Shown here: positions 40,876 to 55,411 of the stretch, in pieces
Position numbering within the stretch: position 1 is the stretch's first letter
Layout: each line of letters starts with the position of its first letter
Origin: Mangrovibacter phragmitis
GTDB lineage: Bacteria > Pseudomonadota > Gammaproteobacteria > Enterobacterales > Enterobacteriaceae
Assembly (NCBI RefSeq): GCF_001655675.1
Contig: NZ_LYRP01000047.1
Location: 163,593-227,592, forward strand
Length of the DNA stretch: 64,000 nt
Reading direction: 5' to 3'
Position numbers and translations under genes: made by a program
The notes under the pieces: generated by a model
Databases searched by the model: none
What the model was told of the DNA's origin: nothing
The model's input: the letters and a program-made list of their open reading frames with translations, nothing else

Positions 40876-41538
40876 ATGAAATTACTCATTGTTGAAGATG
40901 ATTTACTGCTACAAGAAGGACTGGCTCTGGCACTGAATGGTGACGGATACGCTGTAGATACTGCAGCGACAGCAAATGATGCCGACGCGCTGATTCAAAG
41001 TGGTGAATACAGTCTGGTGATTCTGGATCTTGGGCTACCCGATAAAGACGGAGCAACACTACTCAGCCAATGGCGCCGAAGAGGGCTAAAAACTCCGGTA
41101 TTGATTCTGACTGCAAGGGATGCACTGGAAGACCGGGTCAGTGGTCTTGATGCAGGCGCAGATGACTACCTGGTAAAACCCTTTGCGCTGGCCGAATTAC
41201 AAGCCCGTGCCCGGGCTCTTATTCGCCGTTACCAGGGGCACAGTGACAATCTGTTGCAACATGATGACCTCACATTAAACCTCCAGACTCAACAAGTGTT
41301 GCTGCAAGGTAACGCTGTGGAAGTCACCCCCAAAGAGTTTGCTTTGCTGACCCGTCTGATTATGCGAGTTGGCCAAACTGTTCACCGGGAAACACTTCAG
41401 CAGGATCTCTATAGTTGGCAGGACGATCCTGGCTCAAATACCCTTGAGGTTCACATTCATAATCTGCGACGCAAGCTGGGTAAAGAACGCATCAAAACTG
41501 TTCGTGGCGTTGGCTATCGTCTGGAGAACCGGGTATGA
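40876..41538 (+). CDS. basR: Response regulator BasR (PmrA)
   Basis: A 220-aa OmpR/PhoB-type regulator. The receiver covers 1-115 with the acidic pocket (Glu7, Asp8), phospho-acceptor Asp51 in VILDLGLP and Lys in LVKPF; the winged-helix DNA-binding domain covers about 125-218. In relatives phosphorylated PmrA activates lipid A modification genes that lower polymyxin binding. It follows dacB by 2 nt, without a clear Shine-Dalgarno, and overlaps basS by 4 bp. Assignment as BasR rather than the related QseB rests on resemblance of the whole pair; fairly sure. Confidence 0.85.
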   Translation: MKLLIVEDDLLLQEGLALALNGDGYAVDTAATANDADALIQSGEYSLVILDLGLPDKDGATLLSQWRRRGLKTPVLILTARDALEDRVSGLDAGADDYLVKPFALAELQARARALIRRYQGHSDNLLQHDDLTLNLQTQQVLLQGNAVEVTPKEFALLTRLIMRVGQTVHRETLQQDLYSWQDDPGSNTLEVHIHNLRRKLGKERIKTVRGVGYRLENRV

Positions 41539-42593
41539 ACAGTATGCGTCGGCGTTTAATGGCAATGCTGGCGTTAATTTTTCTTTTCTTTCAACTTGTC
41601 AGCGTATTATGGCTGTGGCACGAAAGCCAGGAGCAAATTGGGTTCCTGGTCAATGAAACGCTGTCTGCCCGTACACGTAATCACCATGTTGAAAAAGAGA
41701 TCCACGAAGCCATAGCCTCATTATTAGTTCCTTCACTGGTTATGGTTGGCTTTACACTGTTTTTTTCTTTTCTGGCAGTGTCCTGGATTATCCAGCCACT
41801 CAACAAACTCAGTCGTAGTCTTGTTAACCGTTCCGCCGACAACCTTAGCCCATTACCCATGTTTTCCGAGATGGAAGAGATGGTAGCAGTCACCACGGCC
41901 CTCAATCAATTACTGTCCCGTCTGGAAAGTACCATTCAGCAGGAACGATTATTTACCGCCGATGCCGCCCACGAATTACGTACCCCACTGGCTGGTATTC
42001 GCCTTCATCTTGAGCTTATGGCCCAGTCCGGAAATAAACAGGCTGATTCGCTGATCCAGCGACTGGACCAACTGATGCATGTCATCGAACAGTTGTTAAT
42101 GCTATCCCGGGCAGGACAAGCCTTAGCCAGTGGGCATTATGATACGCACCAGTGGTGGAAAGATATTATCGAACCACTTCAGGAGGAAATGACAGAGATG
42201 GCTGAGAGGCATAATCAACGGATTATCTGGCCGGAAGATACTGGTCTCTCTGTGCAGGGGGACCCGGTGCTATTACGCCTGCTGCTCCGTAATCTACTGG
42301 AAAATGCCTGGCGGTATAGCCCTCAAGGGAGTTGTATCGAAATCCGCTTACAGGAAGAAAACAATGGCGCACATCTTCAAGTGCTGGATGAAGGGCCGGG
42401 CATCGACGAAGCTCACCGAAAAACTATTACGGAACCATTTCGTCGCCTGGATCAACGCTATGGTGGCAGCGGGCTTGGGCTCAACATCGTGCGGCGTATT
42501 GTGCAACTGCACCGGGGAAAATTGCTGATAGATAACCGTACTGATAGCCAGGGTTTGAATGCAGGTTGCTGGTTCCCGGATCATATTGATTGA
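41535..42593 (+). CDS. basS: Sensor histidine kinase BasS (PmrB)
   Basis: A 352-aa inner-membrane kinase. Two membrane helices (about 8-28 and 63-86) enclose a very short periplasmic loop with two ExxE motifs (Glu30-Glu33 and Glu55-Glu58), the type of site that binds ferric iron and aluminium in Salmonella PmrB. HAMP about 87-140; phospho-acceptor His146 in AAHELRTPLAG; ATP-binding N, G1 and G2 boxes in LRNLLENAWRYSP, DEGPGID and GGSGLGLNIV. The ATGA overlap with basR indicates coupled translation. It converges on obgE, separated by a terminator. Confidence 0.87.
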   Translation: MNSMRRRLMAMLALIFLFFQLVSVLWLWHESQEQIGFLVNETLSARTRNHHVEKEIHEAIASLLVPSLVMVGFTLFFSFLAVSWIIQPLNKLSRSLVNRSADNLSPLPMFSEMEEMVAVTTALNQLLSRLESTIQQERLFTADAAHELRTPLAGIRLHLELMAQSGNKQADSLIQRLDQLMHVIEQLLMLSRAGQALASGHYDTHQWWKDIIEPLQEEMTEMAERHNQRIIWPEDTGLSVQGDPVLLRLLLRNLLENAWRYSPQGSCIEIRLQEENNGAHLQVLDEGPGIDEAHRKTITEPFRRLDQRYGGSGLGLNIVRRIVQLHRGKLLIDNRTDSQGLNAGCWFPDHID

Positions 42594-42616
42594 AACTACG
42601 CCCACTGCGCAGTGAA

Positions 42617-42650
42617 GCAAAAAAGTAAGGCCGGGAAACCCGGCCTTACC
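42617..42650. terminator. Terminator between basS and obgE
   Basis: An 11-bp stem GTAAGGCCGGG-AAA-CCCGGCCTTAC (42625-42649) has six A bases before it, giving TTTTTT on the minus strand behind obgE. On the plus strand the T run is missing, so it is mainly the obgE terminator. Confidence 0.85.
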
Positions 42651-42668
42651 TGCAAAGCTACGTGGAGA

Positions 42669-44829
<2,161 letters not shown>

Positions 44830-44863
44830 TTAAAGCCCCTGGCGCTTTCCCCTGTGTCAGAAT

Positions 44864-44893
44864 GTAAAAAGCCCCGCAACGTGTTGCGGGGCT
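44864..44893 (-). terminator. rpmA terminator
   Basis: GCCCCGCAAC-GT-GTTGCGGGGC (44871-44892) is followed by TTTTTAC on the minus strand. It separates the ribosomal genes rplU-rpmA from yhbE-obgE and probably lets only part of the transcripts through. Confidence 0.87.
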
Positions 44894-44920
44894 TCAATCC
44901 GTTACCGGAACGCGAAAAAC

Positions 44921-45178
<258 letters not shown>

Positions 45179-45194
45179 TTAATCTGCTCCCCTA

Positions 45195-45551
<357 letters not shown>

Positions 45552-45762
45552 CTATAAATAATCACAATAGGGCGCGAATATTACGCAAATCCAGGACATT
45601 TGACAAGTACCATCATCAATTCGTGTAGAAAAAAAACACTACGCACAATGTTCCATTTATTAAGCGCATTTTTTCAGTACAATCTGTATTTGATGACCAG
45701 ACAGATACCCAATAACATGTTCCGTCGAACGGGATAAACCGGGCAACAGCCAGACTTTTGCG

Positions 45763-46734
45763 ATGAATTTAGAGAAAATAACCGAGTTAACCGCGCAAGA
45801 TATGGCGGGCGTAAACGCGACAATTCTGGATCAGCTCAACTCTGACGTTCAGCTAATCAACCAGTTGGGATACTACATAGTCAGTGGTGGCGGGAAACGC
45901 ATTCGTCCAATGATAGCGGTGCTTTCTGCCCGTGCTCTGGGTTATGACGGCAACGCGCATGTCACTATTGCGGCCTTAATTGAATTTATTCATACCGCTA
46001 CGTTGCTCCATGATGACGTTGTTGATGAATCAGATATGCGCCGTGGTAAGGCGACAGCAAATGCCGCTTTTGGTAATGCAGCCAGCGTTCTGGTTGGTGA
46101 TTTTATCTACACCCGCGCATTCCAGATGATGACGCAACTGGGCTCACTCAAAATACTGGAAGTGATGTCGGCGGCCGTCAACGTTATTGCTGAAGGGGAA
46201 GTACTTCAGCTAATGAACGTCAACGACCCGAATATTACAGAAGAAAGCTACATGCGGGTTATTTACAGTAAAACAGCACGCCTGTTTGAAGCTGCTTCTC
46301 AGTGTTCCGGCATTCTTGCTGGTGCAACGCCCGAACAAGAACTCGCCCTGCAAAATTATGGCCGCTATATTGGTACAGCCTTCCAGCTTATTGATGATCT
46401 GCTTGATTATAGTGCTGACGGCGCAACGCTGGGTAAAAATGTGGGAGATGACCTCAACGAAGGGAAACCCACTCTTCCGCTGTTACATGCCATGCAACAT
46501 GGCACACCAGAACAGGCCACTATGATTCGTCAGGCCATTGAGCAAGGTAATGGAAGGCATCTTCTGGAACATGTACTGGAAGCAATGGAAATGTGTGGTT
46601 CACTCGCCTGGACACGCCTGCGAGCCGAGCAGGAAGCGGATAAAGCCATTGAGGCGCTGGCAATACTTCCTGACTCCCCCTGGAAAGCAGCACTAACTGG
46701 CCTCGCACACATCGCCGTACAACGCAACCACTAA
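45763..46734 (+). CDS. ispB: Octaprenyl diphosphate synthase IspB
   Basis: A 323-aa trans-prenyltransferase making the C40 side chain of ubiquinone and menaquinone. The two aspartate-rich motifs are present: LLHDDVVDESD near residue 83 and LIDDLLDYSAD near 210. Essential in E. coli. It links to the ubiTUV genes elsewhere in the window, which act later in ubiquinone synthesis. No strong Shine-Dalgarno precedes the ATG. Confidence 0.97.
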   Translation: MNLEKITELTAQDMAGVNATILDQLNSDVQLINQLGYYIVSGGGKRIRPMIAVLSARALGYDGNAHVTIAALIEFIHTATLLHDDVVDESDMRRGKATANAAFGNAASVLVGDFIYTRAFQMMTQLGSLKILEVMSAAVNVIAEGEVLQLMNVNDPNITEESYMRVIYSKTARLFEAASQCSGILAGATPEQELALQNYGRYIGTAFQLIDDLLDYSADGATLGKNVGDDLNEGKPTLPLLHAMQHGTPEQATMIRQAIEQGNGRHLLEHVLEAMEMCGSLAWTRLRAEQEADKAIEALAILPDSPWKAALTGLAHIAVQRNH

Positions 46735-46756
46735 ACCACACCATATTGGCTTAGTT

Positions 46757-46800
46757 AAAAAGGATCTGCGCCACAGTGCCCGGATCCTTTTTCTTCTTTT
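46757..46800 (+). terminator. ispB terminator
   Basis: AAAAAGGATC (46757-46766) pairs with GATCCTTTTT (46783-46792), followed by CTTCTTTT. A typical intrinsic terminator 22 bp behind the ispB stop. Confidence 0.85.
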
Positions 46801-46953
46801 GGGCTCTTATGCAACGCATTACAAAAAGCTGAGCGCGGCTACACAAAACAAACTGCAAGCCTCAATATTAAGAACTTTCAAGAATCTCCTGTGCTATATA
46901 ACCCAGGCTTCCACTGAGTAGCCAATGCAACCCAATAGCGACAGGGAGAAAAC

Positions 46954-47217
46954 ATGGAAAGTAAGTTTGTTGACTGGCACCCGGCTGACATTATTGCCGC
47001 GTTGCGCAAGAAGGGAACGTCAATGGCCGCCGAATCACGTAAGGCCGGACTGAGTTCTTCGACTCTCGCCAATGCTCTGACACGCCCCTGGCCCAGGGGA
47101 GAAATGTTGATAGCCGATGCGCTGAATGTGAACCCATGGGAGATTTGGCCCTCCCGCTACTATGACCCGCATACCGCACAATTCATTGACAGAACCCGGC
47201 TCATTCGCCAACGTTAA
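46954..47217 (+). CDS. sfsB: SfsB (Nlp), Ner-like DNA-binding protein
   Basis: An 87-aa winged-helix-turn-helix protein of the Ner family (phage Mu Ner-like). The recognition region lies around LRKKGTSMAAESRKAGLSSS. In E. coli it was reported to affect maltose genes and is called a sugar fermentation stimulation protein; the direct targets are unknown. The family is phage-derived but this gene is fixed in this place in enterobacteria. Confidence 0.88.
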   Translation: MESKFVDWHPADIIAALRKKGTSMAAESRKAGLSSSTLANALTRPWPRGEMLIADALNVNPWEIWPSRYYDPHTAQFIDRTRLIRQR

Positions 47218-47244
47218 AAAAACCGGGGAACTCCCCGGTTTATT
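47215..47244. terminator. Bidirectional terminator between sfsB and murA
   Basis: AACCGGGG-AACT-CCCCGGTT (47221-47240) with A and T runs on either side separates the convergent genes and can act on both. Its A run begins at the sfsB stop codon. Confidence 0.88.
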
Positions 47245-47247
47245 ACG

Positions 47248-48519
<1,272 letters not shown>

Positions 48520-48560
48520 CTACATATTCAAAATCACAGTTACTGCAGCATCGTTGCAGC

Positions 48561-48815
48561 TCAGAATCCGTTTAATTTACGGTCGCGTTCCCACTCTGTC
48601 GGGGTATAGGCTTTGATGGATAAAGCATGGATACGGTTATCCGCAATGTATTCCATAAGAGGCCCATAAATCGTTTGTTGTTTTTTCACACGACTCATGT
48701 CGGCGAAGAGTTCACCCACTGCAGTAACCTGAAAGTGGCTACCGTCACCAGTGACGTGGACTTCCTGAAGGGGCAGTGTATTCATCAGCACCGTCTGAAT
48801 TTCATGATTTTCCAT
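48561..48815 (-). CDS. ibaG: BolA-family protein IbaG
   Basis: An 84-aa BolA-like protein, formerly YrbA. The BolA core is [19 protein letters not shown] and [12 protein letters not shown], with a conserved His and Cys-free site that binds an iron-sulfur cluster together with monothiol glutaredoxin in relatives. Linked to acid resistance in E. coli. First gene before murA; a longer N-terminus as sometimes annotated in K-12 is not possible here because no in-frame start precedes 48815. Confidence 0.93.
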   Translation of the reverse strand: MENHEIQTVLMNTLPLQEVHVTGDGSHFQVTAVGELFADMSRVKKQQTIYGPLMEYIADNRIHALSIKAYTPTEWERDRKLNGF

Positions 48816-48885
48816 GGGCTCTTCATCATCGTCGATTAATAAAACCAGCCAAACATCTTAGAGGAAAGTGTTCGCCGCTGAAATA

Positions 48886-48922
48886 AGCAAAAAGGCCTTG
48901 CAGTAAGAAAATGCAAGGCCTT
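48886..48922 (-). terminator. mla operon terminator
   Basis: AAGGCCTTGCA (48892-48902) pairs with TGCAAGGCCTT (48912-48922); on the minus strand TTTTTGC follows. It ends mlaFEDCB about 22 bp behind mlaB, ahead of ibaG. Confidence 0.87.
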
Positions 48923-48943
48923 GAAACTAACCCACTGAAAACA

Positions 48944-49243
48944 TTAGTGGGTATAGGGAAATACTGATTCTGGTAAATTATAGAGCTTGCTCAGCATATC
49001 AAGCTTTTCGTTCATGCCAGTGAGCACAACCTCATGCCCCCGGGAACGAGATATTGCTACCAGATGCAGTAAGATAGCCAGCCCCGCAGTATCTACCCTG
49101 ACCAGCTCGCCAACCGCTATCTCAGATAACGACTGGCAAACAACCTGCCGCTGTGACCAGAGTGGCAATAACGACCCCTGATCCAGAATACCAAACAGAG
49201 ACAGAACGCCGCTATCCAGTTGCCACTGCAAAGCACCTGCCAT
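48944..49243 (-). CDS. mlaB: Phospholipid transport protein MlaB (STAS domain)
   Basis: A 99-aa STAS-domain protein that binds the MlaF ATPase and stabilises the MlaFEDB complex. The conserved Thr loop is RVDTAGLAILLHL near residue 49. It is less similar to E. coli than the other Mla proteins. The start abuts the mlaC stop (49243). Confidence 0.92.
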   Translation of the reverse strand: MAGALQWQLDSGVLSLFGILDQGSLLPLWSQRQVVCQSLSEIAVGELVRVDTAGLAILLHLVAISRSRGHEVVLTGMNEKLDMLSKLYNLPESVFPYTH

Positions 49244-49872
49244 TATTTCTGCGCTTCCAGGGTAATCGGATGACTGGCAATGGCTTTAAGCTCCGCAGTC
49301 AGGCCATCTATCCCTTTCTGGCGCAGCAAATCCCCCCACTCATTTTGTTTTGTGGTGATCATGCTGACACCCTCCACAATCATGTCATATGCCTGCCAGT
49401 TCCCTGTCTGGCTATTTTTACGCCACTGGAAGTCGAGACGTACCGGAGGACGACCATTCGGGTCAATGATGGTCACGCGGATTGCCACGATAGTCGCATC
49501 ACCAATAGGTTGTTCCGGCGCGACCTGGTAGGTTTGCCCATGATACATTGCCAGTGCCTGGCCGTAAGCCTGCTTCAGGTATTCGCGGAAAGCCGCGAAA
49601 TAGGCCTCACGTTGCGCCGGAGTGGCTTCACGATAATAACGCCCCAGTACTAATGCGCCGGCATACTTAACCTGGACATAAGGCAATAATTCCTGGTCGA
49701 CTATCTCACGCAGATAATCCGGATTCTGGCGAATTTTCGCCTGTTCATTTTTCAGCCTGGAAAATGTCTTTTCCGCCGCCTGGTTCATTAAAACATACGG
49801 ATTAGACTGATCCGCCGCTACCGCTAAAGGAGCGATCACCAACATGGCAACCATTAACAGCCGTTTAAACAT
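49243..49872 (-). CDS. mlaC: Phospholipid-binding protein MlaC
   Basis: A 209-aa periplasmic shuttle that carries phospholipid between outer-membrane MlaA-OmpC and inner-membrane MlaFEDB. A signal peptide ends near AVAADQ (residue 20). The Tol-Ttg2 domain (about 30-195) includes [16 protein letters not shown]. It overlaps mlaB by one base and lies 15 bp behind mlaD. Confidence 0.96.
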   Translation of the reverse strand: MFKRLLMVAMLVIAPLAVAADQSNPYVLMNQAAEKTFSRLKNEQAKIRQNPDYLREIVDQELLPYVQVKYAGALVLGRYYREATPAQREAYFAAFREYLKQAYGQALAMYHGQTYQVAPEQPIGDATIVAIRVTIIDPNGRPPVRLDFQWRKNSQTGNWQAYDMIVEGVSMITTKQNEWGDLLRQKGIDGLTAELKAIASHPITLEAQK

Positions 49873-49887
49873 GACATATCTCCAAAC

Positions 49888-50439
49888 TTAGTTCGTTTTC
49901 CCGGACGGGGATGGCTCATTATTCCCGTGTGACGTTCCTTGTGCATCGCCACTCGTCTTATTGTCGTTACCATTGTTGCCCTTATACAAGAACTGGCCTA
50001 TCAAGTCCTCAAGCACCATAGCTGACTTGGTATCCTGCACCGTGTCACCATCTTTCAGAATACCAGTGCCAAGTTCAGGGTCTTCAAACCCCACATTCAG
50101 CGCCAGATACTGTTCACCCAGTAAGCCTGAAGTACGCACAGCCAGCGAACTGGTGTCCGGAATGTGGTTGTAACGCTGTTCGATATCCATTGCCACACGG
50201 GGCAAATAGGTCTTTGGATCCAGGGAAATATCTGCCACCCGGCCAATCACTACGCCGCCAATACGGACTGGCGAGCGTGCTTTCAGACCGCCAATGTTGT
50301 CGAAAGTGGCATACAGACGATACGTTGGCTCAGTATGAAAGGAGGTGACATTCGCCACGCGCAGGCAGATAAAAAGAATAGCGGCAAACGCAACCAGCAT
50401 AAATGCGCCAACCCAAATTTCAAATTTCTTCGTTTGCAT
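49888..50439 (-). CDS. mlaD: Phospholipid transport MCE protein MlaD
   Basis: A 183-aa protein with one membrane helix (about 8-26) and an MCE domain (about 38-116, with YATFDNIGGLKARSPVRIGG). Six copies form a ring with a lipid channel on MlaE. The start at 50439 (MQTKKFE) matches relatives and lies 4 bp after the mlaE stop. The C-terminal tail is hydrophilic and variable. Confidence 0.95.
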   Translation of the reverse strand: MQTKKFEIWVGAFMLVAFAAILFICLRVANVTSFHTEPTYRLYATFDNIGGLKARSPVRIGGVVIGRVADISLDPKTYLPRVAMDIEQRYNHIPDTSSLAVRTSGLLGEQYLALNVGFEDPELGTGILKDGDTVQDTKSAMVLEDLIGQFLYKGNNGNDNKTSGDAQGTSHGNNEPSPSGKTN

Positions 50440-50443
50440 GAAC

Positions 50444-52049
<1,606 letters not shown>

Positions 52050-52280
52050 CTGATGTCCTTAAACTCTTAGCTTCAGATACACCTGTACATTTAAACACGG
52101 CATTGATTTCTGCTGTGCGCGATATTCTTACAGAATATTGCGCGGTTCAGTTAGCGAAAACTGGCATCGTTTTACTTTTCGGTGCCATATAGTCAAAATT
52201 AGGCAAGTGTTTCATGCTGTGCTGTTCCCACATAAGCCAGAGCAGTGAACCAGTCATTGTAACTGAATAAAGGATTTTTC

Positions 52281-53258
52281 ATGTTTGTAGCGACGTCTCT
52301 GTTAATCATCGGTTTACTTTTGGTGGTTTACAGCGCCGACCGGCTGGTCTTTTCTGCGTCTTTACTTTGCCATCGGCTAGGGGTTTCTCCCTTAATCATC
52401 GGCATGACTGTCGTTACCGTTGGCACATCATTGCCCGAGATAATTGTTGCGTTATCGGCAACGTTACGCGACCAGGGTGACCTGGCCGTAGGTACAGCAA
52501 TTGGCTCAAACATCACAAATATTCTGCTCATTCTTGGGCTCGCAGCAACGTTACACCCCCTAAAAGTCCACTCAGCGTTGCTACGCAGAGAAATCCCACT
52601 GATGCTGCTGGTCACGTTCATTGCCGGGTATATTCTGTGGGATGGTGAATTAACTCGTGGCGAAGGGATTGTCTTACTGATAATCGCCGCTATTTACTTG
52701 CTGCTGACAGTCAAATTTGCTCAGCATGCCCATCATAAAGAAAACGACAACCTGACCCGGGAGCAACTGGCAGAACTGCCTTGTGAAGGCTCTCTGCCCG
52801 TTGCACTTTTGTGGCTGGGCGTTGCGCTCATTATTATGCCGATAGCCACCCACATGGTTATTGACAACGCTACAGTACTTGCCAATGCCTTTAACATCAG
52901 CGAGTTCCTGGTTGGTATCACTGTACTGGCAATCGGCACCAGCCTGCCGGAACTGGCAACGGCAATAGCCGGAGCAAGAAAAGGTGAAGACAATATCGCT
53001 ATTGGCAATTTAATCGGCGCCAATATTTTCAACATCACAATTGTTCTGGGTTTACCTGCGCTCGGGTACCATAGCGACCTCGACCCGCTCATGATCCGGT
53101 ATGATTATGGCGTGTTATTGCTGGTCAGTCTGGTGTTTGCGCTACTTTGTTGGCGCCGTTCAGGTGAAATCAGTAAATGTGCGGGAGCGTTGTTATTAGC
53201 GGGTTTCATTGCCTGGTTAATTCTGCGCCTCGCCGGTTTTTTTCCTTTCGTCGAGTAA
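52281..53258 (+). CDS. yrbG: YrbG, sodium/calcium exchanger family protein
   Basis: A 325-aa CaCA-family antiporter with ten hydrophobic segments in two inverted repeats. The two alpha repeats are plainly visible: GTSLPEIIVALSA with GSNITNILLILG (near residues 48 and 74), and GTSLPELATAIAG with GANIFNITIVLG (near 218 and 246). The conserved Glu in each TSLPE is an ion ligand. Role in E. coli unclear. Starts a long plus-strand run to npr. Confidence 0.94.
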   Translation: MFVATSLLIIGLLLVVYSADRLVFSASLLCHRLGVSPLIIGMTVVTVGTSLPEIIVALSATLRDQGDLAVGTAIGSNITNILLILGLAATLHPLKVHSALLRREIPLMLLVTFIAGYILWDGELTRGEGIVLLIIAAIYLLLTVKFAQHAHHKENDNLTREQLAELPCEGSLPVALLWLGVALIIMPIATHMVIDNATVLANAFNISEFLVGITVLAIGTSLPELATAIAGARKGEDNIAIGNLIGANIFNITIVLGLPALGYHSDLDPLMIRYDYGVLLLVSLVFALLCWRRSGEISKCAGALLLAGFIAWLILRLAGFFPFVE

Positions 53259-53270
53259 TACGGACACGGT

Positions 53271-54257
53271 ATGTCACACAAAAACGTGGATGCAAACTTT
53301 GATTTCCAGCACGCCGGGAAAACCGTGCTGGCGGTTGAACGTGAAGGGCTGGCTCAACTGGACCAGTATATCAATGGCGACTTTACAGAGGCTTGCAGGA
53401 AGATCTTTGCCTGCCAGGGAAAAGTCGTGGTGATGGGAATGGGTAAATCCGGGCATATTGGCCGTAAAATGGCCGCAACATTCGCCAGCACAGGTACACC
53501 CGCATTTTTTGTTCATCCAGGTGAAGCCAGCCACGGTGATTTAGGCATGGTGACCAACAACGATATTGTTATTGCCATCTCTAACTCAGGCGAATCCAAC
53601 GAAATACTGGCGCTTATTCCAGTACTTAAACGCCTGAAAGTACCACTAATCAGCATGACCGGGCGGCCACAAAGCACGATGGCGAAAGCCGCAGATATCC
53701 ACTTGTGCATTCATGTACCGCAAGAGGCCTGTCCACTGGGCCTGGCCCCCACCACCAGCACAACCGCCACATTAGTTATGGGTGATGCGCTGGCTGTTGC
53801 TCTACTGGAAGCCAGGGGGTTTACCGCCGAGGATTTCGCACTATCGCACCCAGGCGGAGCTCTTGGGCGCAAGTTATTACTGCGTGTTAATGATATTATG
53901 CACACGGGTGATGAGATTCCCCATGTTAGTGAGCATGCTTCGTTACGCGATGCTTTACTGGAAATCACCCGAAAAAATCTGGGGATGACAGTTATCTGTG
54001 ATGACCAGATGACAATCCATGGTATTTTCACCGATGGCGATTTACGCCGCGTATTTGATATGGGCGTAGACCTGCATACTCTGGCAATTAAAGACGTAAT
54101 GACTCCGGGCGGTATTCGGGTTAAGCCGGGTACACTGGCTGTTGATGCATTGAATTTAATGCAGTCCAGGCATATTACATCTGTACTGGTTGCGGATGGC
54201 GACCATCTGGCTGGTGTGTTACATATGCACGATCTGCTGCGCGCTGGCGTCGTCTGA
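53271..54257 (+). CDS. kdsD: Arabinose-5-phosphate isomerase KdsD
   Basis: A 328-aa enzyme converting ribulose-5-P to arabinose-5-P, first step to Kdo. An SIS domain covers about 35-185 (GMGKSGHIGRKMAATF near residue 56), followed by two CBS domains (about 205-325). It lies 12 bp behind yrbG and 15 bp before kdsC, next in the same pathway branch. Confidence 0.97.
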   Translation: MSHKNVDANFDFQHAGKTVLAVEREGLAQLDQYINGDFTEACRKIFACQGKVVVMGMGKSGHIGRKMAATFASTGTPAFFVHPGEASHGDLGMVTNNDIVIAISNSGESNEILALIPVLKRLKVPLISMTGRPQSTMAKAADIHLCIHVPQEACPLGLAPTTSTTATLVMGDALAVALLEARGFTAEDFALSHPGGALGRKLLLRVNDIMHTGDEIPHVSEHASLRDALLEITRKNLGMTVICDDQMTIHGIFTDGDLRRVFDMGVDLHTLAIKDVMTPGGIRVKPGTLAVDALNLMQSRHITSVLVADGDHLAGVLHMHDLLRAGVV

Positions 54258-54272
54258 ATAGGATATGAAGTA

Positions 54273-54839
54273 ATGAGTACCCCCCAAGCGGTAACTGAAA
54301 CGTGCTACGGTCTGGTCGATAACTCAGTGATAGAAAAAGCGGCGCGGATTAAGCTGCTTATCCTTGATGTCGATGGCGTGATGTCTGATGGCCTCATTTA
54401 TATGGGCAACAATGGTGAAGAATTGAAAGCGTTCAATGTGCGGGACGGTTACGGCATTCGTTGCGCCCTAACATCAGGCATTGAAGTTGCCATTATCACT
54501 GGGCGTAAGGCAAAGTTACTGGAAGACCGTTGCCAGACACTGGGCATCACTCATCTTTGGCAAGGGCAAAGTGATAAGCGAATCGCTTACCAGTCGTTGC
54601 TTGCACACCTTTCGTTACAGCCGGAAGATGTCGCTTATATTGGTGATGATCTGATCGACTGGCCAGTGATGTCACAAGTCGGTTTAAGTGTGGCTGTCGC
54701 TGACGCTCACCCACTGCTGCTCCCCCGTGCAGATTATGTCACGACGATTTCTGGTGGGCGCGGGGCAGTAAGAGAGATTTGCGATATCCTGTTACAGTCT
54801 CAAGGCAAACTTGAGCAGGCTACAGGGCAATCAATATGA
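54273..54839 (+). CDS. kdsC: Kdo-8-phosphate phosphatase KdsC
   Basis: A 188-aa HAD-family phosphatase releasing Kdo for the LPS inner core. The nucleophile is in LILDVDGVMSDG (Asp32/Asp34), with the Thr/Ser motif IITGRKA near 76 and DDLID near 125. Its stop overlaps the lptC start (ATGA). Confidence 0.97.
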   Translation: MSTPQAVTETCYGLVDNSVIEKAARIKLLILDVDGVMSDGLIYMGNNGEELKAFNVRDGYGIRCALTSGIEVAIITGRKAKLLEDRCQTLGITHLWQGQSDKRIAYQSLLAHLSLQPEDVAYIGDDLIDWPVMSQVGLSVAVADAHPLLLPRADYVTTISGGRGAVREICDILLQSQGKLEQATGQSI

Positions 54840-55411
54840 GTAAAAGCAGACGTTGGGTCATTATCCTGCTTGCCCTGGCCGTTTTAATTTTGCTGGGGAT
54901 AAACCTCGCCGATACCGACAATAATTCGCAAGTGCAGGTCAATGATAACGAGCCCACTTATCAGAGTGAGCACTCCGATACGGTTGTATATAATCCAGAA
55001 GGCGCGCTCAATTATCGTCTGATAGCAAAACATGTTGAATATTATTCAGATCAAGAGCTGACCTGGTTTACTGACCCCGTAGTGACTTCATACGATACAA
55101 ACAAAGTCGCGACCTGGTCTATCCGGGCAGACAAAGCAAAACTGACCAATGACCGGATGCTTTATCTTTACGGGCATGTCGAGTTGGATGCACTGACGCC
55201 TGACTCACAGTTACGTAAAATCACCACCGATAACGCGCAGGTAAACCTGATAACTCAGGATGTTGCCTCCGATGATCTGGTGACGCTATATGGCACCACA
55301 TTTAATTCCAGTGGTTTGAAAATGCGCGGCAACTTACGCAGTAAAACGGCCAAGCTGATTGAAAAGGTTAGAACTTCCTATGAAATTCAAAATAAACAAA
55401 CTCAGCCTTAA
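54836..55411 (+). CDS. lptC: LPS export protein LptC
   Basis: A 191-aa bitopic inner-membrane protein. One N-terminal membrane helix (about 7-24) precedes a periplasmic beta-jellyroll that receives LPS from LptB2FG and passes it to LptA. It overlaps kdsC by 4 bp and lptA by 32 bp, so the three are translationally coupled. Confidence 0.96.
   Translation: MSKSRRWVIILLALAVLILLGINLADTDNNSQVQVNDNEPTYQSEHSDTVVYNPEGALNYRLIAKHVEYYSDQELTWFTDPVVTSYDTNKVATWSIRADKAKLTNDRMLYLYGHVELDALTPDSQLRKITTDNAQVNLITQDVASDDLVTLYGTTFNSSGLKMRGNLRSKTAKLIEKVRTSYEIQNKQTQP

Noticed and set aside
46954-47217. Phage remnant suggested by the Ner-like protein
   Set aside because: It is the standard sfsB/nlp gene in its usual place between ispB and murA, with no other phage genes nearby.
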